From NCBI GenBank assembly GCA_019637645.1, contig JAHBVH010000079.1, positions 1-38,892 on the forward strand: DNA of 38,892 nt, read 5' to 3'. A program made the translations under genes and the position numbers. The notes beneath the pieces were generated by a model that did not search any database, had not been told where the DNA came from, and saw only the letters and a program-made list of their open reading frames with translations. Source of the stretch: Caldilineaceae bacterium (GTDB lineage: Bacteria > Chloroflexota > Anaerolineae > Caldilineales > Caldilineaceae). Below, piece by piece: positions 25,346 to 34,070 of this stretch. Position 1 is the stretch's first letter; every line of letters begins with the position of its first letter.

Positions 25346-26290
25346 ATGAATCCCATCATTTTTGAATACGGCCCCTTCTCGCTCCATTGGTATGGTTTGT
25401 TGATCGTAGGGGGTGCGGTGGTTGCGGCATGGATTGCCAGTAACTATGCCAAACGCGCGGGCGAGAACCCTGAGCATGTATGGAATCTGCTGGCTTGGTC
25501 ACTCGTTGCGGGCATCATCGGGGCGCGTCTCTACCATGTCTTTAGCAATCCAGCCGATGGTTATGGCTGGCCCTACTATCGCGAACACCCACTGGATATC
25601 ATCAATTTCTGGAATGGCGGCTTTCGTGGGCTGGGCATCTATGGGGGCTTGGTCGGCGGTGTCATTGCCGTGGTCATCTACTGTTGGCGAAACCAATTAC
25701 ACCCACTGCGCTATCTCGATTTTATCGCGCCGAATGTGCTGATTGCCCAAGCGATTGGCCGTTTGGGCAATTTCGCCAACCAAGAACTCTATGGGCCACC
25801 CACCACCCTGCCCTGGGCTTTTCATATAAATCCGCACTATCCTTGTCAACTCCCCCCAGAGCTACCCCAAGCGATCCAATTATGTGGTACTCCCAATCTC
25901 ACCGATGAGACCCTGGCCTGGTATGCCACCCACGGCTATCACCCCACCTTTTTCTACGAAGCGGGCTGGAATCTACTCATGTTTATCGGCGTCGCTTGGC
26001 TGATCTGGCGCTTTGGCCACCGTCTACGCACCGGCGATGGCGTCTTGCTCTATTTGCTCGCCTATCCGCTAGGCCGCTTCTGGGTCGAGATGTTCCGGCC
26101 CGACGCTTGGGTGATGGGCTCCTTGCCCACCGCCCAATGGATTGCGCTAGGGGCCATTCTCTTTAGTGTGGTTGTTTTTACCGCGCGCCATTGGGGTTGG
26201 TCTTGGCAAGATCATCCCGAAGATTCGCTGATTCTGCTCAGTCGTCATCGACCAACTGCCGCGCCAACTCAAGCGACCATTTCAATATAA
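25346..26290 (+). CDS. lgt: Prolipoprotein diacylglyceryl transferase
   Basis: This is a 314-residue integral membrane enzyme with seven helices that transfers diacylglycerol from phosphatidylglycerol to the lipobox Cys of prolipoproteins. Recognised regions are [21 protein letters not shown], the signature [29 protein letters not shown] and [14 protein letters not shown]. The loop that carries HGG in E. coli reads GLGIYGG here, with Tyr for His, a variant known outside the proteobacteria. The start at 25346 follows GGAGGAA (25332-25338); the frame open from 25304 lacks such support. Its 3' end overlaps the convergent DUF503 gene by 22 bases. It serves the several lipoproteins encoded in this window. 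Confidence 0.94.
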   Translation: MNPIIFEYGPFSLHWYGLLIVGGAVVAAWIASNYAKRAGENPEHVWNLLAWSLVAGIIGARLYHVFSNPADGYGWPYYREHPLDIINFWNGGFRGLGIYGGLVGGVIAVVIYCWRNQLHPLRYLDFIAPNVLIAQAIGRLGNFANQELYGPPTTLPWAFHINPHYPCQLPPELPQAIQLCGTPNLTDETLAWYATHGYHPTFFYEAGWNLLMFIGVAWLIWRFGHRLRTGDGVLLYLLAYPLGRFWVEMFRPDAWVMGSLPTAQWIALGAILFSVVVFTARHWGWSWQDHPEDSLILLSRHRPTAAPTQATISI

Positions 26291-26559
26291 TAGTCGATCA
26301 ACTGGGCATCTAAGCGCCACTCTTCTACCCGATTGGCAATATTCTGGAGTTGACGGTGAGCCAATGCACTATGTTGGCTCACGCAGACCACCTCCAACGT
26401 GGCGCGTGTCAGCACATCTTGGGCATCTGCTTCACAGATCGACACATTGTAATCTCGGCGCAACCGGGCAATGAGTGGCTTGATGATACCACGCTTGCCT
26501 TTTAGGCTCTCATTGAGGGGTAGATATAATTCAAGGGTAAGTCTTCCAATCGCAGCCAT
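26269..26559 (-). CDS. DUF503 (YlxP-like) protein
   Basis: This is a 96-residue protein of the DUF503 family. It opens with [42 protein letters not shown], which carries the family's hallmark S-L-K-x-K-R segment, and ends with an amphipathic helix. Relatives such as YlxP lie next to rbfA and are thought to assist ribosome maturation; here it is isolated. The start at 26559 gives the family's usual length. The frame to 26616 adds an unsupported leader. No Shine-Dalgarno is visible. The stop lies within the 3' end of lgt. Confidence 0.87.
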   Translation of the reverse strand: MAAIGRLTLELYLPLNESLKGKRGIIKPLIARLRRDYNVSICEADAQDVLTRATLEVVCVSQHSALAHRQLQNIANRVEEWRLDAQLIDYYIEMVA

Positions 26560-26624
26560 GATGGAGTAGAGAAAGGGTGTTCTCTGGCACAATTTATATA
26601 GATAGGCGTGACGCACTTGGACAA

Positions 26625-26654
26625 GCGCTGACAGATTTGGAAACCTTGTCAGGC
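26625..26654. repeat. Dispersed palindromic repeat, copy
   Basis: CGCTGACAGATTT, GG, then AAACCTTGTCAGGCG form a nearly complete palindrome with one extra T in the right arm. It lies just after the lipM stop and upstream of the DUF503 gene on the minus strand, where it could act as a terminator for lipM. Confidence 0.65.
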
Positions 26655-26675
26655 GTTCTTATGCACAAATGTTTT

Positions 26676-27527
26676 TCAACGACTTTCCGTCCACGTCGGG
26701 TTGGCGTATTGCTCACGGATCAGCTTGGCCGCGCTTTGGATCTCAGCGGGGGTCGGCACGCCGCGCTGGAAGGAAAGCTGGAGCGTGGTGGCAAAGCCTT
26801 GGACCATCGCTTCCGCCACCCGTTCAAAGCGCACCGCAGGGTCATCATCGGCGACGCCAAGGGCCGTAGCCAATGTACATGCGTGATCAGTCAGTTGCTG
26901 CCGGAGCAACACGCGATCTTCAGCGGTCAGGTGCAATACATCGATCAAGCGCGTAATATCGCCCCGTAGGGGTAGGCTGCCGTGTTGTAACACATATTTG
27001 GCACGTCGGCTCTGGGCACTTCCCATCAGCTTGCGCCCCTGGACGGTTAGTTCATAGGCACTAGGTACTTCAAAACAGGCTGCCGACACATCCGGCCCCG
27101 CCCGTACATCGCCACCGGCCTTATCGGCGGTTACGCCCACCCCTTGGAGGCCCACTACCAGGGCATTGCTCAAACGAAGATAGGCATCCATGACACCACC
27201 TGCCACGCGTGGTTCGGTGGTCGGTGCCGCGACGGCATAGGTCAGTTCGTCTACATGCAAAATGGCGCGGCCACCGGTCGTGCGGCGCACCAGATCATAG
27301 CCATGCTCGGCCACGGCAGCTAAGTCAATGTCGGCCACGGCTTGGTGACGGCCCAAACTCACGGCAGGCGGTTGCCATTGATAGAAGCGCAACGTTGGGG
27401 GACTTTCGCCCGCCGCACAAGCCAAGGCAATGGCTTGATCCAAGGCCATATTCGCGGCGCCCGAGCGGGGCTCAGGGTCAATCAGGAGCCGCCACTTGGC
27501 GGCTGGTAACACAGTAACATCGCTCAT
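26676..27527 (-). CDS. lipM: Octanoyltransferase LipM-like (lipoate/octanoate protein ligase family)
   Basis: This 283-residue enzyme attaches octanoate, the lipoate precursor, to carrier protein. The family motif is [13 protein letters not shown] (79-91). The catalytic Cys is C151 in [13 protein letters not shown] and the conserved Lys is K166 in GRKLMGSAQ. The Cys at this place is the mark of LipM; ATP-dependent LplA ligases lack it. The start at 27527 gives the usual length and a normal N-terminus ([21 protein letters not shown]). The frame to 27647 runs into repeat-like DNA. LipA, which would complete the pathway and needs Fe-S clusters, is not in the window. Confidence 0.88.
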   Translation of the reverse strand: MSDVTVLPAAKWRLLIDPEPRSGAANMALDQAIALACAAGESPPTLRFYQWQPPAVSLGRHQAVADIDLAAVAEHGYDLVRRTTGGRAILHVDELTYAVAAPTTEPRVAGGVMDAYLRLSNALVVGLQGVGVTADKAGGDVRAGPDVSAACFEVPSAYELTVQGRKLMGSAQSRRAKYVLQHGSLPLRGDITRLIDVLHLTAEDRVLLRQQLTDHACTLATALGVADDDPAVRFERVAEAMVQGFATTLQLSFQRGVPTPAEIQSAAKLIREQYANPTWTESR

Positions 27528-27628
27528 TGAATTTGCTTGCAATCTATTACAACAGGCTGAAGCCCTGTGGCTGGTAGCAAAAGCCCCGCTCAAGCGGACT
27601 ACAACCAGCGTTAAATTTTTAACCGCAG

Positions 27629-27684
27629 TTACGCAGTTGATCCGCATTACCAGGGAGCTGGCAGGTCTTCCAAACCTGTTAGCT
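27629..27684. repeat. Two repeat motifs between ygfZ and lipM
   Basis: TTACGCAGTTGAT (27629-27641) recurs inverted at 38044-38056. Next to it, AGCTGGCAGGTCTTCC and AACCTGTTAGCT (27656-27684) form another copy of the CTGACAGGT palindrome family. Both sit in the 177-base gap, just downstream of the ygfZ stop region on the opposite side of lipM. Confidence 0.55.
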
Positions 27685-27704
27685 ATCTTTACATCCCCAA
27701 TAGC

Positions 27705-28673
27705 TTAGCGCGTTGATGCAAAGGGCAGCGCCACAACAGCCACCGGCTGTTCATTGACCTGCAACGCAGTACCGGCTTCGTGATAGGGGCGCTTAATAAC
27801 GGCCAGCGCTATCGGTGTTTGGCCCCCAGGGCTCAAGGCGGCACTCGTGACCGTTCCAACAGCACGGCCATCGGCGATCAGCTCCGCACCGACTGGCAGC
27901 AAGCCTGCGCTCTGCAAGCCGACCAAGTGCTTGGTAATTTTATCATAGGTGATCTGGCGGGCGATGATCTCTTGGCCGGTGTAACACCCCTTATTGTCGG
28001 CACACGTCCAAGCCAAGCCTACTTCTAGGGGATTAAACTCTTCCGTCAATTCATGCCCCGCGATAGGACGCCCCAACTCGATCCGATAGCTTTCATACGC
28101 GGCGGGGTCTGTCAACAACGTCGCGCCGCTCGCCTGCAATTGGATCAGTAACGCTGGGTAGCGCTCTGTTGACGTAATGAGTTCAAAGCCAGGCACCTCA
28201 AAACGGTCCTGTCGCAGAATTACTACGTCATCCTGTTCCAGCCACTGTTCATCGGCCAAGGTAGAGACGGCAAAGCCAGCCGCGGTGAGCATGGTTGCGG
28301 CTTGCGGGCCAACCAACCGACAACGGCGGCGTGCAGGGGTGGCATTGGCAACTTTGACCTTGTCCATAAAGAAGATTTGGCCCCGCAGATGACGGCCCAC
28401 TGTCTCGGTCTGCTCCGCCGCTGGTAGCACCCACAGCTCATCTTGACGCACCAGCACGGTGAAGACAAAGAGAATGCGTGCGGTCGAGCTTGTCAACACC
28501 GTGACCGCGGCAGTCCCTGGCGCTAATTTGTTGATCTGGTTGGTGGTCATGCGATGTAAAAAGTCGTGGCGGTCGGCATCGGTGAGCACCAACACGCCCG
28601 CCGCGGGTCGCTCGACAATCGCCGCTCCTTCGGTTAACGCCGTATAAGCGTCGATGGCGATGGTTTGCAGCAC
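27705..28673 (-). CDS. ygfZ: YgfZ/GcvT-domain Fe-S cluster assembly factor
   Basis: This is a 322-residue tetrahydrofolate-binding protein of the YgfZ family, which helps make or repair Fe-S clusters in certain enzymes, including the radical SAM proteins LipA and MiaB. The diagnostic motif K-G-C-Y-x-G-Q-E is at 228-235 (NKGCYTGQEI), with GcvT-like folate-domain patterns before it (DFLHRMTTNQINKL, GFELITS). It lacks the residues and partners of a true glycine-cleavage T protein. The start is GTG at 28673, supported by GGGAGGA on the minus strand about eight bases upstream. It lies upstream of lipM on the same strand with a repeat-filled gap, so a functional link through lipoylation is plausible. 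Confidence 0.9.
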   Translation of the reverse strand: MLQTIAIDAYTALTEGAAIVERPAAGVLVLTDADRHDFLHRMTTNQINKLAPGTAAVTVLTSSTARILFVFTVLVRQDELWVLPAAEQTETVGRHLRGQIFFMDKVKVANATPARRRCRLVGPQAATMLTAAGFAVSTLADEQWLEQDDVVILRQDRFEVPGFELITSTERYPALLIQLQASGATLLTDPAAYESYRIELGRPIAGHELTEEFNPLEVGLAWTCADNKGCYTGQEIIARQITYDKITKHLVGLQSAGLLPVGAELIADGRAVGTVTSAALSPGGQTPIALAVIKRPYHEAGTALQVNEQPVAVVALPFASTR

Positions 28674-28703
28674 TAGAGTATCCTCCCCCTGTAATTGGCT
28701 ATT

Positions 28704-30068
28704 TCAGTCACGATATTGCTTGGCAAAGGTAATCACACGATAGAACATTTCGCGCCCGGCATCTGTCATCTGGTCATCAATTTGAAGGTAATGGCTGCTA
28801 TCTTCGTAATAGAAGACGGTGACTGGCACTCCCGCTTGGCGGAGTGCCGCTTCCAACTCATAGGCTTGGCTGATGGGAATAATGCGATCTGCCGCGGTAT
28901 GGATGATCAAGGTGGGCGGCAACTGGGCCGCCGTGTAGATCGGTGAGTAGCGCAGAAAAGCCAGGGGATAGAGATTGGGCGGGCCTAGGGCTGGAATCAA
29001 ATAGGTATAGTCGGGCGGAATTTCGATCCGCCCGGCATAAAATGCCGCGGTGCCCCGGAAAGCATCGGTAATGCCTCCCACCGTCACCCAGGCAGCCACA
29101 GCCTCGTTGGTGTCCCGCAAGAAGCGATGGAGAATTGCGCTGCTAAAGCTGCCCCCGAGCGCTACGGCAGGCTTGCCCTCTAACCGCGGGTCCAAGTCGC
29201 CGCGTTGGGCCAAGGCCAAGGCAATCCGTGCATCCAGCGCGTGCGCATCAATCGCGAGCGCCCGTTCTGCCACCGGCGAGATCGCCACGACGGCAAAGCC
29301 TTGCGCGGCCATCGCTGTACTCACCGATTGCCAGGCATCGACCAGGGTCGGATAGACCATAAACAACAGAGGTAGATCAGGCGCTAAGGGGATTGTTGTG
29401 GGCAGATAGAGCCGTAAGGTTGAGACTACGGCATCGGCATAGGTAAATTGAAAGGCTTGTACTTGGGCCTGCGAACCAATCGGAAAGGCTGCCGTGACAA
29501 TGGCCGTTCCCGTGAGGGTCAATTGGGTGGACGCCGCTAGTGGTTCTGGCAAAGGCGTGGCCTGATGACGCGCCAGGGTGATGGGGGGCGCAGTCGTGAC
29601 TTGCGCTGGCTGAATGGTGAGCAAGAGCGGCCAGCCCAGCTTATCCTGTAGCGTTGTCTCCTGAAAGTAGGGGGCAAGCGCCGCCACCACATATTGGCCC
29701 GGTGGGATCTGATCGATCTGATAGCGCCCTTGGCTATCGGTTTGGGCGCTATGGGGCAGACCATTGCGTTCGGCCAAGATGACGGTCGCGCCAACCAATG
29801 GCGTTGCTGCTGCCGTCATAACATAGCCTTGGAGACTACCGTGCGTCACTGGTGGCGGCGCGTCAAAGCGGCCCAGCCGTTGGGCCACCCAGTAGCCAAG
29901 CACATTGCCTTCTGGCGTTGGCGCACACGCACTGAGCAACAGCAAACACACAACCAGCCAGCGCCACTCTCTGCGCGCGCCCAGGCGCGGCCCCAAGCGC
30001 GGCTGGATCATCTCTGTATGCGCTTGGAAGCGTTGTTGGCTACAAAAAAAGATTACGAATCTTTGCAT
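28704..30068 (-). CDS. Lipoprotein alpha/beta hydrolase with carboxypeptidase-regulatory-like domain
   Basis: This is a 454-residue surface lipoprotein. A signal with lipobox LLSAC is followed by a CarboxypepD_reg-like beta domain (GSLQGYVMTAAATPLVGATVIL through GRYQIDQIPPGQYVVAALA, about 76-135). An alpha/beta hydrolase of the prolyl-oligopeptidase type comes next. The triad is visible: nucleophile Ser in ALGGSFSSAI, Asp in HTAADRIIP, His in DSSHYLQ. It probably cleaves esters or peptides outside the cell; the substrate is unknown. The start is uncertain. A minus-strand promoter ends seven bases before the ATG at 30068, which would make it leaderless, but the ATG at 30011 gives a more usual signal peptide. 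Neither has a Shine-Dalgarno. ygfZ follows on the same strand after 30 bases. Confidence 0.85.
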   Translation of the reverse strand: MQRFVIFFCSQQRFQAHTEMIQPRLGPRLGARREWRWLVVCLLLLSACAPTPEGNVLGYWVAQRLGRFDAPPPVTHGSLQGYVMTAAATPLVGATVILAERNGLPHSAQTDSQGRYQIDQIPPGQYVVAALAPYFQETTLQDKLGWPLLLTIQPAQVTTAPPITLARHQATPLPEPLAASTQLTLTGTAIVTAAFPIGSQAQVQAFQFTYADAVVSTLRLYLPTTIPLAPDLPLLFMVYPTLVDAWQSVSTAMAAQGFAVVAISPVAERALAIDAHALDARIALALAQRGDLDPRLEGKPAVALGGSFSSAILHRFLRDTNEAVAAWVTVGGITDAFRGTAAFYAGRIEIPPDYTYLIPALGPPNLYPLAFLRYSPIYTAAQLPPTLIIHTAADRIIPISQAYELEAALRQAGVPVTVFYYEDSSHYLQIDDQMTDAGREMFYRVITFAKQYRD

Positions 30069-30075
30069 CCGTTCC

Positions 30076-30105
30076 AGTATACATGGCGCCTCCCTTTCTC
30101 ATCAA
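30076..30105 (-). promoter_or_regulatory. Promoter of the hydrolase lipoprotein gene
   Basis: On the minus strand TTGATG (30105-30100), an 18-base spacer and TATACT (30081-30076) lie directly before the first ATG (30068). Confidence 0.6.
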
Positions 30106-30136
30106 CTTCGCGAGAAGCCTGCAACGCCCCGCGGTT

Positions 30137-30166
30137 TTAACACTTTTCGTGATTTGTGACTATACT
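30137..30166 (+). promoter_or_regulatory. Promoter of the tricorn protease gene
   Basis: TTAACA (30137-30142), 18-base spacer, TATACT (30161-30166). It is back to back with the hydrolase promoter. The start would be near 30173, giving a leader of about 115 bases. Confidence 0.6.
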
Positions 30167-30212
30167 GGTAAGTAGAGAAAAGTCAATCAGTGCAAGGTAA
30201 GCAAGGCGCGCG

Positions 30213-30234
30213 CGCTGCTTTGCGTAAAGCAGCG
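30213..30234 (+). promoter_or_regulatory. Hairpin in the tricorn leader
   Basis: CGCTGCTTT (30213-30221), loop GCGT, AAAGCAGCG (30226-30234), nine perfect pairs in the 5' leader. No U-tract follows. It may stabilise the mRNA or affect access to the ribosome site. Confidence 0.4.
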
Positions 30235-30289
30235 TAGAGCCATCCCCAACTGGGGAGACGCACCTGAAGGTAAGGACAAGAAAAGGTTC

Positions 30290-33200
30290 ATGGCAGAAGG
30301 TTATTACCGCTATCCCACCATTCATCGGGATGTTGTTATTTTTGTTTCAGAAGATGATCTTTGGCAAGTTTCGCGGCAAGGGGGGGCAGCCCGCCGCCTG
30401 ACCAGCAACCTAGGCGAAGTGACCTATCCAGTGCTTTCCCCTGATGGCGCTTGGCTGGCCTTTGTGGGCCGGGAAGAAGGGAATACCGAAGTCTATGTCA
30501 TGCAAGCCGAGGGCGGCCGCGCCCGCCGTCTGACCTACCTCAATAGCAACAGTCGTGTCGTTGGCTGGACGCCTGATGGGCAAAGTATTATCTTCGCGAC
30601 CAATTATGGACAGATTGCCGCTAATGAATATGGCCTCTTTACGGTTGCCTATGACAACCCGAATGGCACGGTGACACCATTGCCCTATGGACCGGCGCGG
30701 ACGATTGCTTTTGGCCCTCAAGGGCAGGTTGTGGTGGGGCGCAATACCCAAGACCCTGCCTATTGGAAACGCTACCGAGGTGGTACGACCGGGCATCTCT
30801 GGCTGGACGACAAGGGTGAGGGGCTCTTTCGTCGCTTTTTGGATCAGGTGCCTGGCAACATTGCATCGCCCATGTGGTTGACCACGCCCACGGCAGACGG
30901 CACGACCCAAGAGCGCATCTTTTTGATTAGCGACCATGAAGGCATTGGCAATTTATATAGTTGCTTGACCAATGGCAACGACTTGCGGCGGCATACCGAC
31001 CACGAAGATTTCTACGTGCGGAACCCAACCACCGATGGCGCGACCATTGTCTACCATGCCGGTGGTCAACTCTATGGGTATGATCTCCACCGCGATACCG
31101 TTGCGCCTATCCCGATTGCCTACTACAGCCCACGGGTTCAACGCAATCGGCGCTTTGTCGATGCCACCCGCTATTGGGATAGTGTCCGCCTCCATCCGTC
31201 GGGCAAAGCCATGGCCTTGACGACGCGCGGGAAAGCGTTTGCCTTCTTTAACCATGAAGGGCCGGTTTTGCAATATGGCAAACGGACCGGCGTGCGCTAT
31301 CGCCTGCCCGAGTGGAGCCAGGACAAAGAGCATCTGATCCTGATCAGTGACGAACTGGGGGAAGAAGCACTAGAAATTCACCCACTCGATCCACAAGGCG
31401 AGCGACGGCGTTTAGAGGCGGTGGATATTGGCCGCGCCGTCAGCCTGAAATTGTCACCAGTGCAGGAACTGCTAGCCGTTACCAATCACCGCCACGAGCT
31501 GCTCTTGGTCGATCTCCAGACGGAGACCGTAACGGTGGTGGATCGCAGCCCGCATCGCCCCATTGCTGGCTTTGATTGGTCGCCCGATGGTCGTTGGCTA
31601 GCCTATGGCTATGGTGTCACCGACAAGACAACCGCCATTCGGCTCTATCGCTTGGCCGATCCAATGGCCGCGGAGGAGAGTTTACGCCAGAGCGCGGTCT
31701 TTACCGTCACACAACCCATCTTGCACGATATCAATCCGGCCTTTGATCCCGCGGGGAACTATCTCTATTTTCTCAGTTACCGCGAATTTAACCCCGTCTA
31801 TGATGGCCTCCACTTTGAGCTAGGTTTCCCCTGGGGCATGCGTCCCTACCTGATCACCTTGCGTGCCGACTTGCCCAATCCCTTTATTCCCCAACCCGAA
31901 GCAGATGATGAGGGTAGCGACGAGGAAGAGGAGGAAGGCGTGGATGAGGAAGGCGGCAGCGCCGAAGAGGAGGGGGCCGAGGATGAGCTAGGCGAAGAGG
32001 AAACCGAGGGGTTTGGCGACGAGGAAGAGGACGAAGGTGGCGACGAAGAGAGTGCCTATCTCTTTGGCTGGCGGCCACGCCACGCGCAACGGGGTGCACG
32101 GCGCGGCGTGATCCCCTCGCGGAGCGCGGAGAAAAAAGAGTCTGGCGACAAAGAAAAGGGTGAGAAAGAAAAAGAAGACAAGGGGAAGCGCAGTGCCAAA
32201 CCAGAGCGGTCCGCGGCCAAGGTCAAACCCATCCACATCGATCTCGCCGGGATCGAACGGCGGATTCTGCCCTTTCCCGTGCCCGATGGTCGCTATGGTC
32301 AGATTGCTGGTATGCCCAATAAAGCGATCTTTACGGTCTTTCCCATCCACGGCACCTTAGATGATGGCAATGAATGGGAAGAAGAGATCGAAACCGGCAC
32401 GCTACGCAGCTATAACTTCAAAGAATATAAGAGCGAAACCCTGGCTGATGATGTTTCTTCTTTTCAACTGGCCGACAATCGCAAGAAGCTGCTCTACGTC
32501 AGCCACCGACGGTTGCGGGTGCTCAATGCGGGGGAGAAACCCCTCAGCGAAACGGGCTCCTACCGGCGCACAGGGTGGATCGACTTATACCGGATCAAGG
32601 TTTCGGTCGATCCACAAAGTGAATGGGAACAGATGTTTCGGGAGGCTTGGCGGCTCCAACGGGATCACTTCTGGACCGCAGATATGTCGGAAGTGGATTG
32701 GCAGATGGTCTATCAGCGCTACTTCCCGATCATTGAACGCGTCAGCACGCGCAGCGAGTTTAGCGATCTCATGTGGGAAATGCAAGGCGAGTTGGGTACC
32801 AGCCATGCCTATGAATATGGCGGTGACTATCGCGGTCGCCCTTATTATAATCAGGGCTTTTTAGGCACAACCTTTACGTGGGATGCCGCGGCCGCGGGCT
32901 ATCGCATTGGCGAATTGATCATTGGCGATCCCTGGGACATCAAGAGCACATCGCCTTTGGCCGCGCCCGGTGTAGACATCCAACCTGGGGATCTCTTGTT
33001 GGCGATCAATGGTCAGCGCCTCGACGCGGAAACGGGTCCGGCCCAATTGCTCGTCAATCAAGCGGGCCAAGAAGTGCTGCTTACGCTCGCGTCGCGGCCC
33101 GTGACGAATCCTGCTGACGCCCCCGCCGAAACGACTATGGCTGCCGACGAAGCCAACGACACCCCCGCGGCTGAGCGCCGCACCGAGATCGCCATCGGCG

Positions 33201-33955
33201 AGCCGACTAGCAAAGTCAACTTCCGCTCGGCTGTGGTAGGCACCATTGAGGACGAGATGCCCGCGCGCTATCGAACGTGGATCGAACATAATCGGCAGCG
33301 GGTGCATGAACTGACCAACGGACGGGTTGGCTATGTGCATATTCCGGATATGGGCGTTTCGGGCTATGCCGAATTTCATCGCGGCTATCTGGCCGAAGTG
33401 GATCGCGACGCCTTGATTGTCGATGTGCGCTACAATGCCGGAGGCAATGTCAGCCAGCTATTGCTCGAAAAACTGGCTCGGCGGCGGCTGGGCTATGATC
33501 TTTCGCGCTGGGGTGGGCTTTCAGCCTATCCCGCCGACTCGATTGCTGGCCCGCTGGTCGCGATCACCAACGAGCATGCCGGTAGCGATGGTGATATTTT
33601 CTGCCATAGTTTTAAGCTTATGAAGTTGGGGCCGCTCATTGGCAAGCGGACTTGGGGGGGCGTCGTCGGCATTTCGCCCCAACATACATTGGTCGATGGC
33701 ACCGTCACCACGCAGCCGGAATACAGCTTCTGGTTTCAGGATGTGGGTTGGAATGTCGAAAACCATGGGGCCGAGCCGGACATTGAGGTAGATATTACGC
33801 CTCAAGACTATCGCAGTGGCCGCGATCCACAGCTGGAGCGGGCCATTGAAGAAATTATGCAGCGACTGGCCGAACAGCCGCTGCTCAAGCCGGATCTCGC
33901 CACCCGCCCCAGCCGCGCCCTGCCCAAATTGCCCCCGCGGCTTGAACGCGCATAA
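30290..33955 (+). CDS. Tricorn protease homologue with large charged insertion
   Basis: This is a 1221-residue giant serine protease that trims peptides in the cytosol after upstream proteolysis. N-terminal six- and seven-bladed propellers (to about 535 and again from 645) are marked by repeats such as LSPDGAWLAFVG and DWSPDGRWLAYGYG. A PDZ domain (about 855-940) and the S41-type catalytic domain follow. By comparison with the archaeal enzyme, H839 (GTSHAYE), nucleophile S1099 (HAGSDGD) and E1162 (HGAEPD) form the active site. Residues 537-590 are an almost uninterrupted Asp/Glu/Gly tract and 595-645 a Lys/Arg/Glu tract, so a roughly 100-residue block polyampholyte sits between the propellers. 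That makes it about 150 residues longer than the classic enzyme. No signal peptide is seen. An AAGG-rich stretch precedes the ATG. A hairpin terminator follows. Confidence 0.94.
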   Translation: MAEGYYRYPTIHRDVVIFVSEDDLWQVSRQGGAARRLTSNLGEVTYPVLSPDGAWLAFVGREEGNTEVYVMQAEGGRARRLTYLNSNSRVVGWTPDGQSIIFATNYGQIAANEYGLFTVAYDNPNGTVTPLPYGPARTIAFGPQGQVVVGRNTQDPAYWKRYRGGTTGHLWLDDKGEGLFRRFLDQVPGNIASPMWLTTPTADGTTQERIFLISDHEGIGNLYSCLTNGNDLRRHTDHEDFYVRNPTTDGATIVYHAGGQLYGYDLHRDTVAPIPIAYYSPRVQRNRRFVDATRYWDSVRLHPSGKAMALTTRGKAFAFFNHEGPVLQYGKRTGVRYRLPEWSQDKEHLILISDELGEEALEIHPLDPQGERRRLEAVDIGRAVSLKLSPVQELLAVTNHRHELLLVDLQTETVTVVDRSPHRPIAGFDWSPDGRWLAYGYGVTDKTTAIRLYRLADPMAAEESLRQSAVFTVTQPILHDINPAFDPAGNYLYFLSYREFNPVYDGLHFELGFPWGMRPYLITLRADLPNPFIPQPEADDEGSDEEEEEGVDEEGGSAEEEGAEDELGEEETEGFGDEEEDEGGDEESAYLFGWRPRHAQRGARRGVIPSRSAEKKESGDKEKGEKEKEDKGKRSAKPERSAAKVKPIHIDLAGIERRILPFPVPDGRYGQIAGMPNKAIFTVFPIHGTLDDGNEWEEEIETGTLRSYNFKEYKSETLADDVSSFQLADNRKKLLYVSHRRLRVLNAGEKPLSETGSYRRTGWIDLYRIKVSVDPQSEWEQMFREAWRLQRDHFWTADMSEVDWQMVYQRYFPIIERVSTRSEFSDLMWEMQGELGTSHAYEYGGDYRGRPYYNQGFLGTTFTWDAAAAGYRIGELIIGDPWDIKSTSPLAAPGVDIQPGDLLLAINGQRLDAETGPAQLLVNQAGQEVLLTLASRPVTNPADAPAETTMAADEANDTPAAERRTEIAIGEPTSKVNFRSAVVGTIEDEMPARYRTWIEHNRQRVHELTNGRVGYVHIPDMGVSGYAEFHRGYLAEVDRDALIVDVRYNAGGNVSQLLLEKLARRRLGYDLSRWGGLSAYPADSIAGPLVAITNEHAGSDGDIFCHSFKLMKLGPLIGKRTWGGVVGISPQHTLVDGTVTTQPEYSFWFQDVGWNVENHGAEPDIEVDITPQDYRSGRDPQLERAIEEIMQRLAEQPLLKPDLATRPSRALPKLPPRLERA

Positions 33956-33987
33956 CGAAAATCGGCCAGTAGGCGTTATGCATGTGA

Positions 33988-34024
33988 ATAGACCAGACAG
34001 GTCTTGCACACCTGTCTGGTCTAT
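33988..34024. terminator. Bidirectional hairpin between tricorn and SH3b genes (repeat family copy)
   Basis: ATAGACCAGACAGGT (33988-34002) pairs perfectly with ACCTGTCTGGTCTAT (34010-34024), 15 pairs around a 7-base loop, followed by GCTTTT. It lies between two convergent genes and belongs to the dispersed palindrome family. Confidence 0.72.
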
Positions 34025-34070
34025 GCTTTTGTGGGGAACGGTACTCTTGGGCGTGTCCCCCGGCGCTCTG

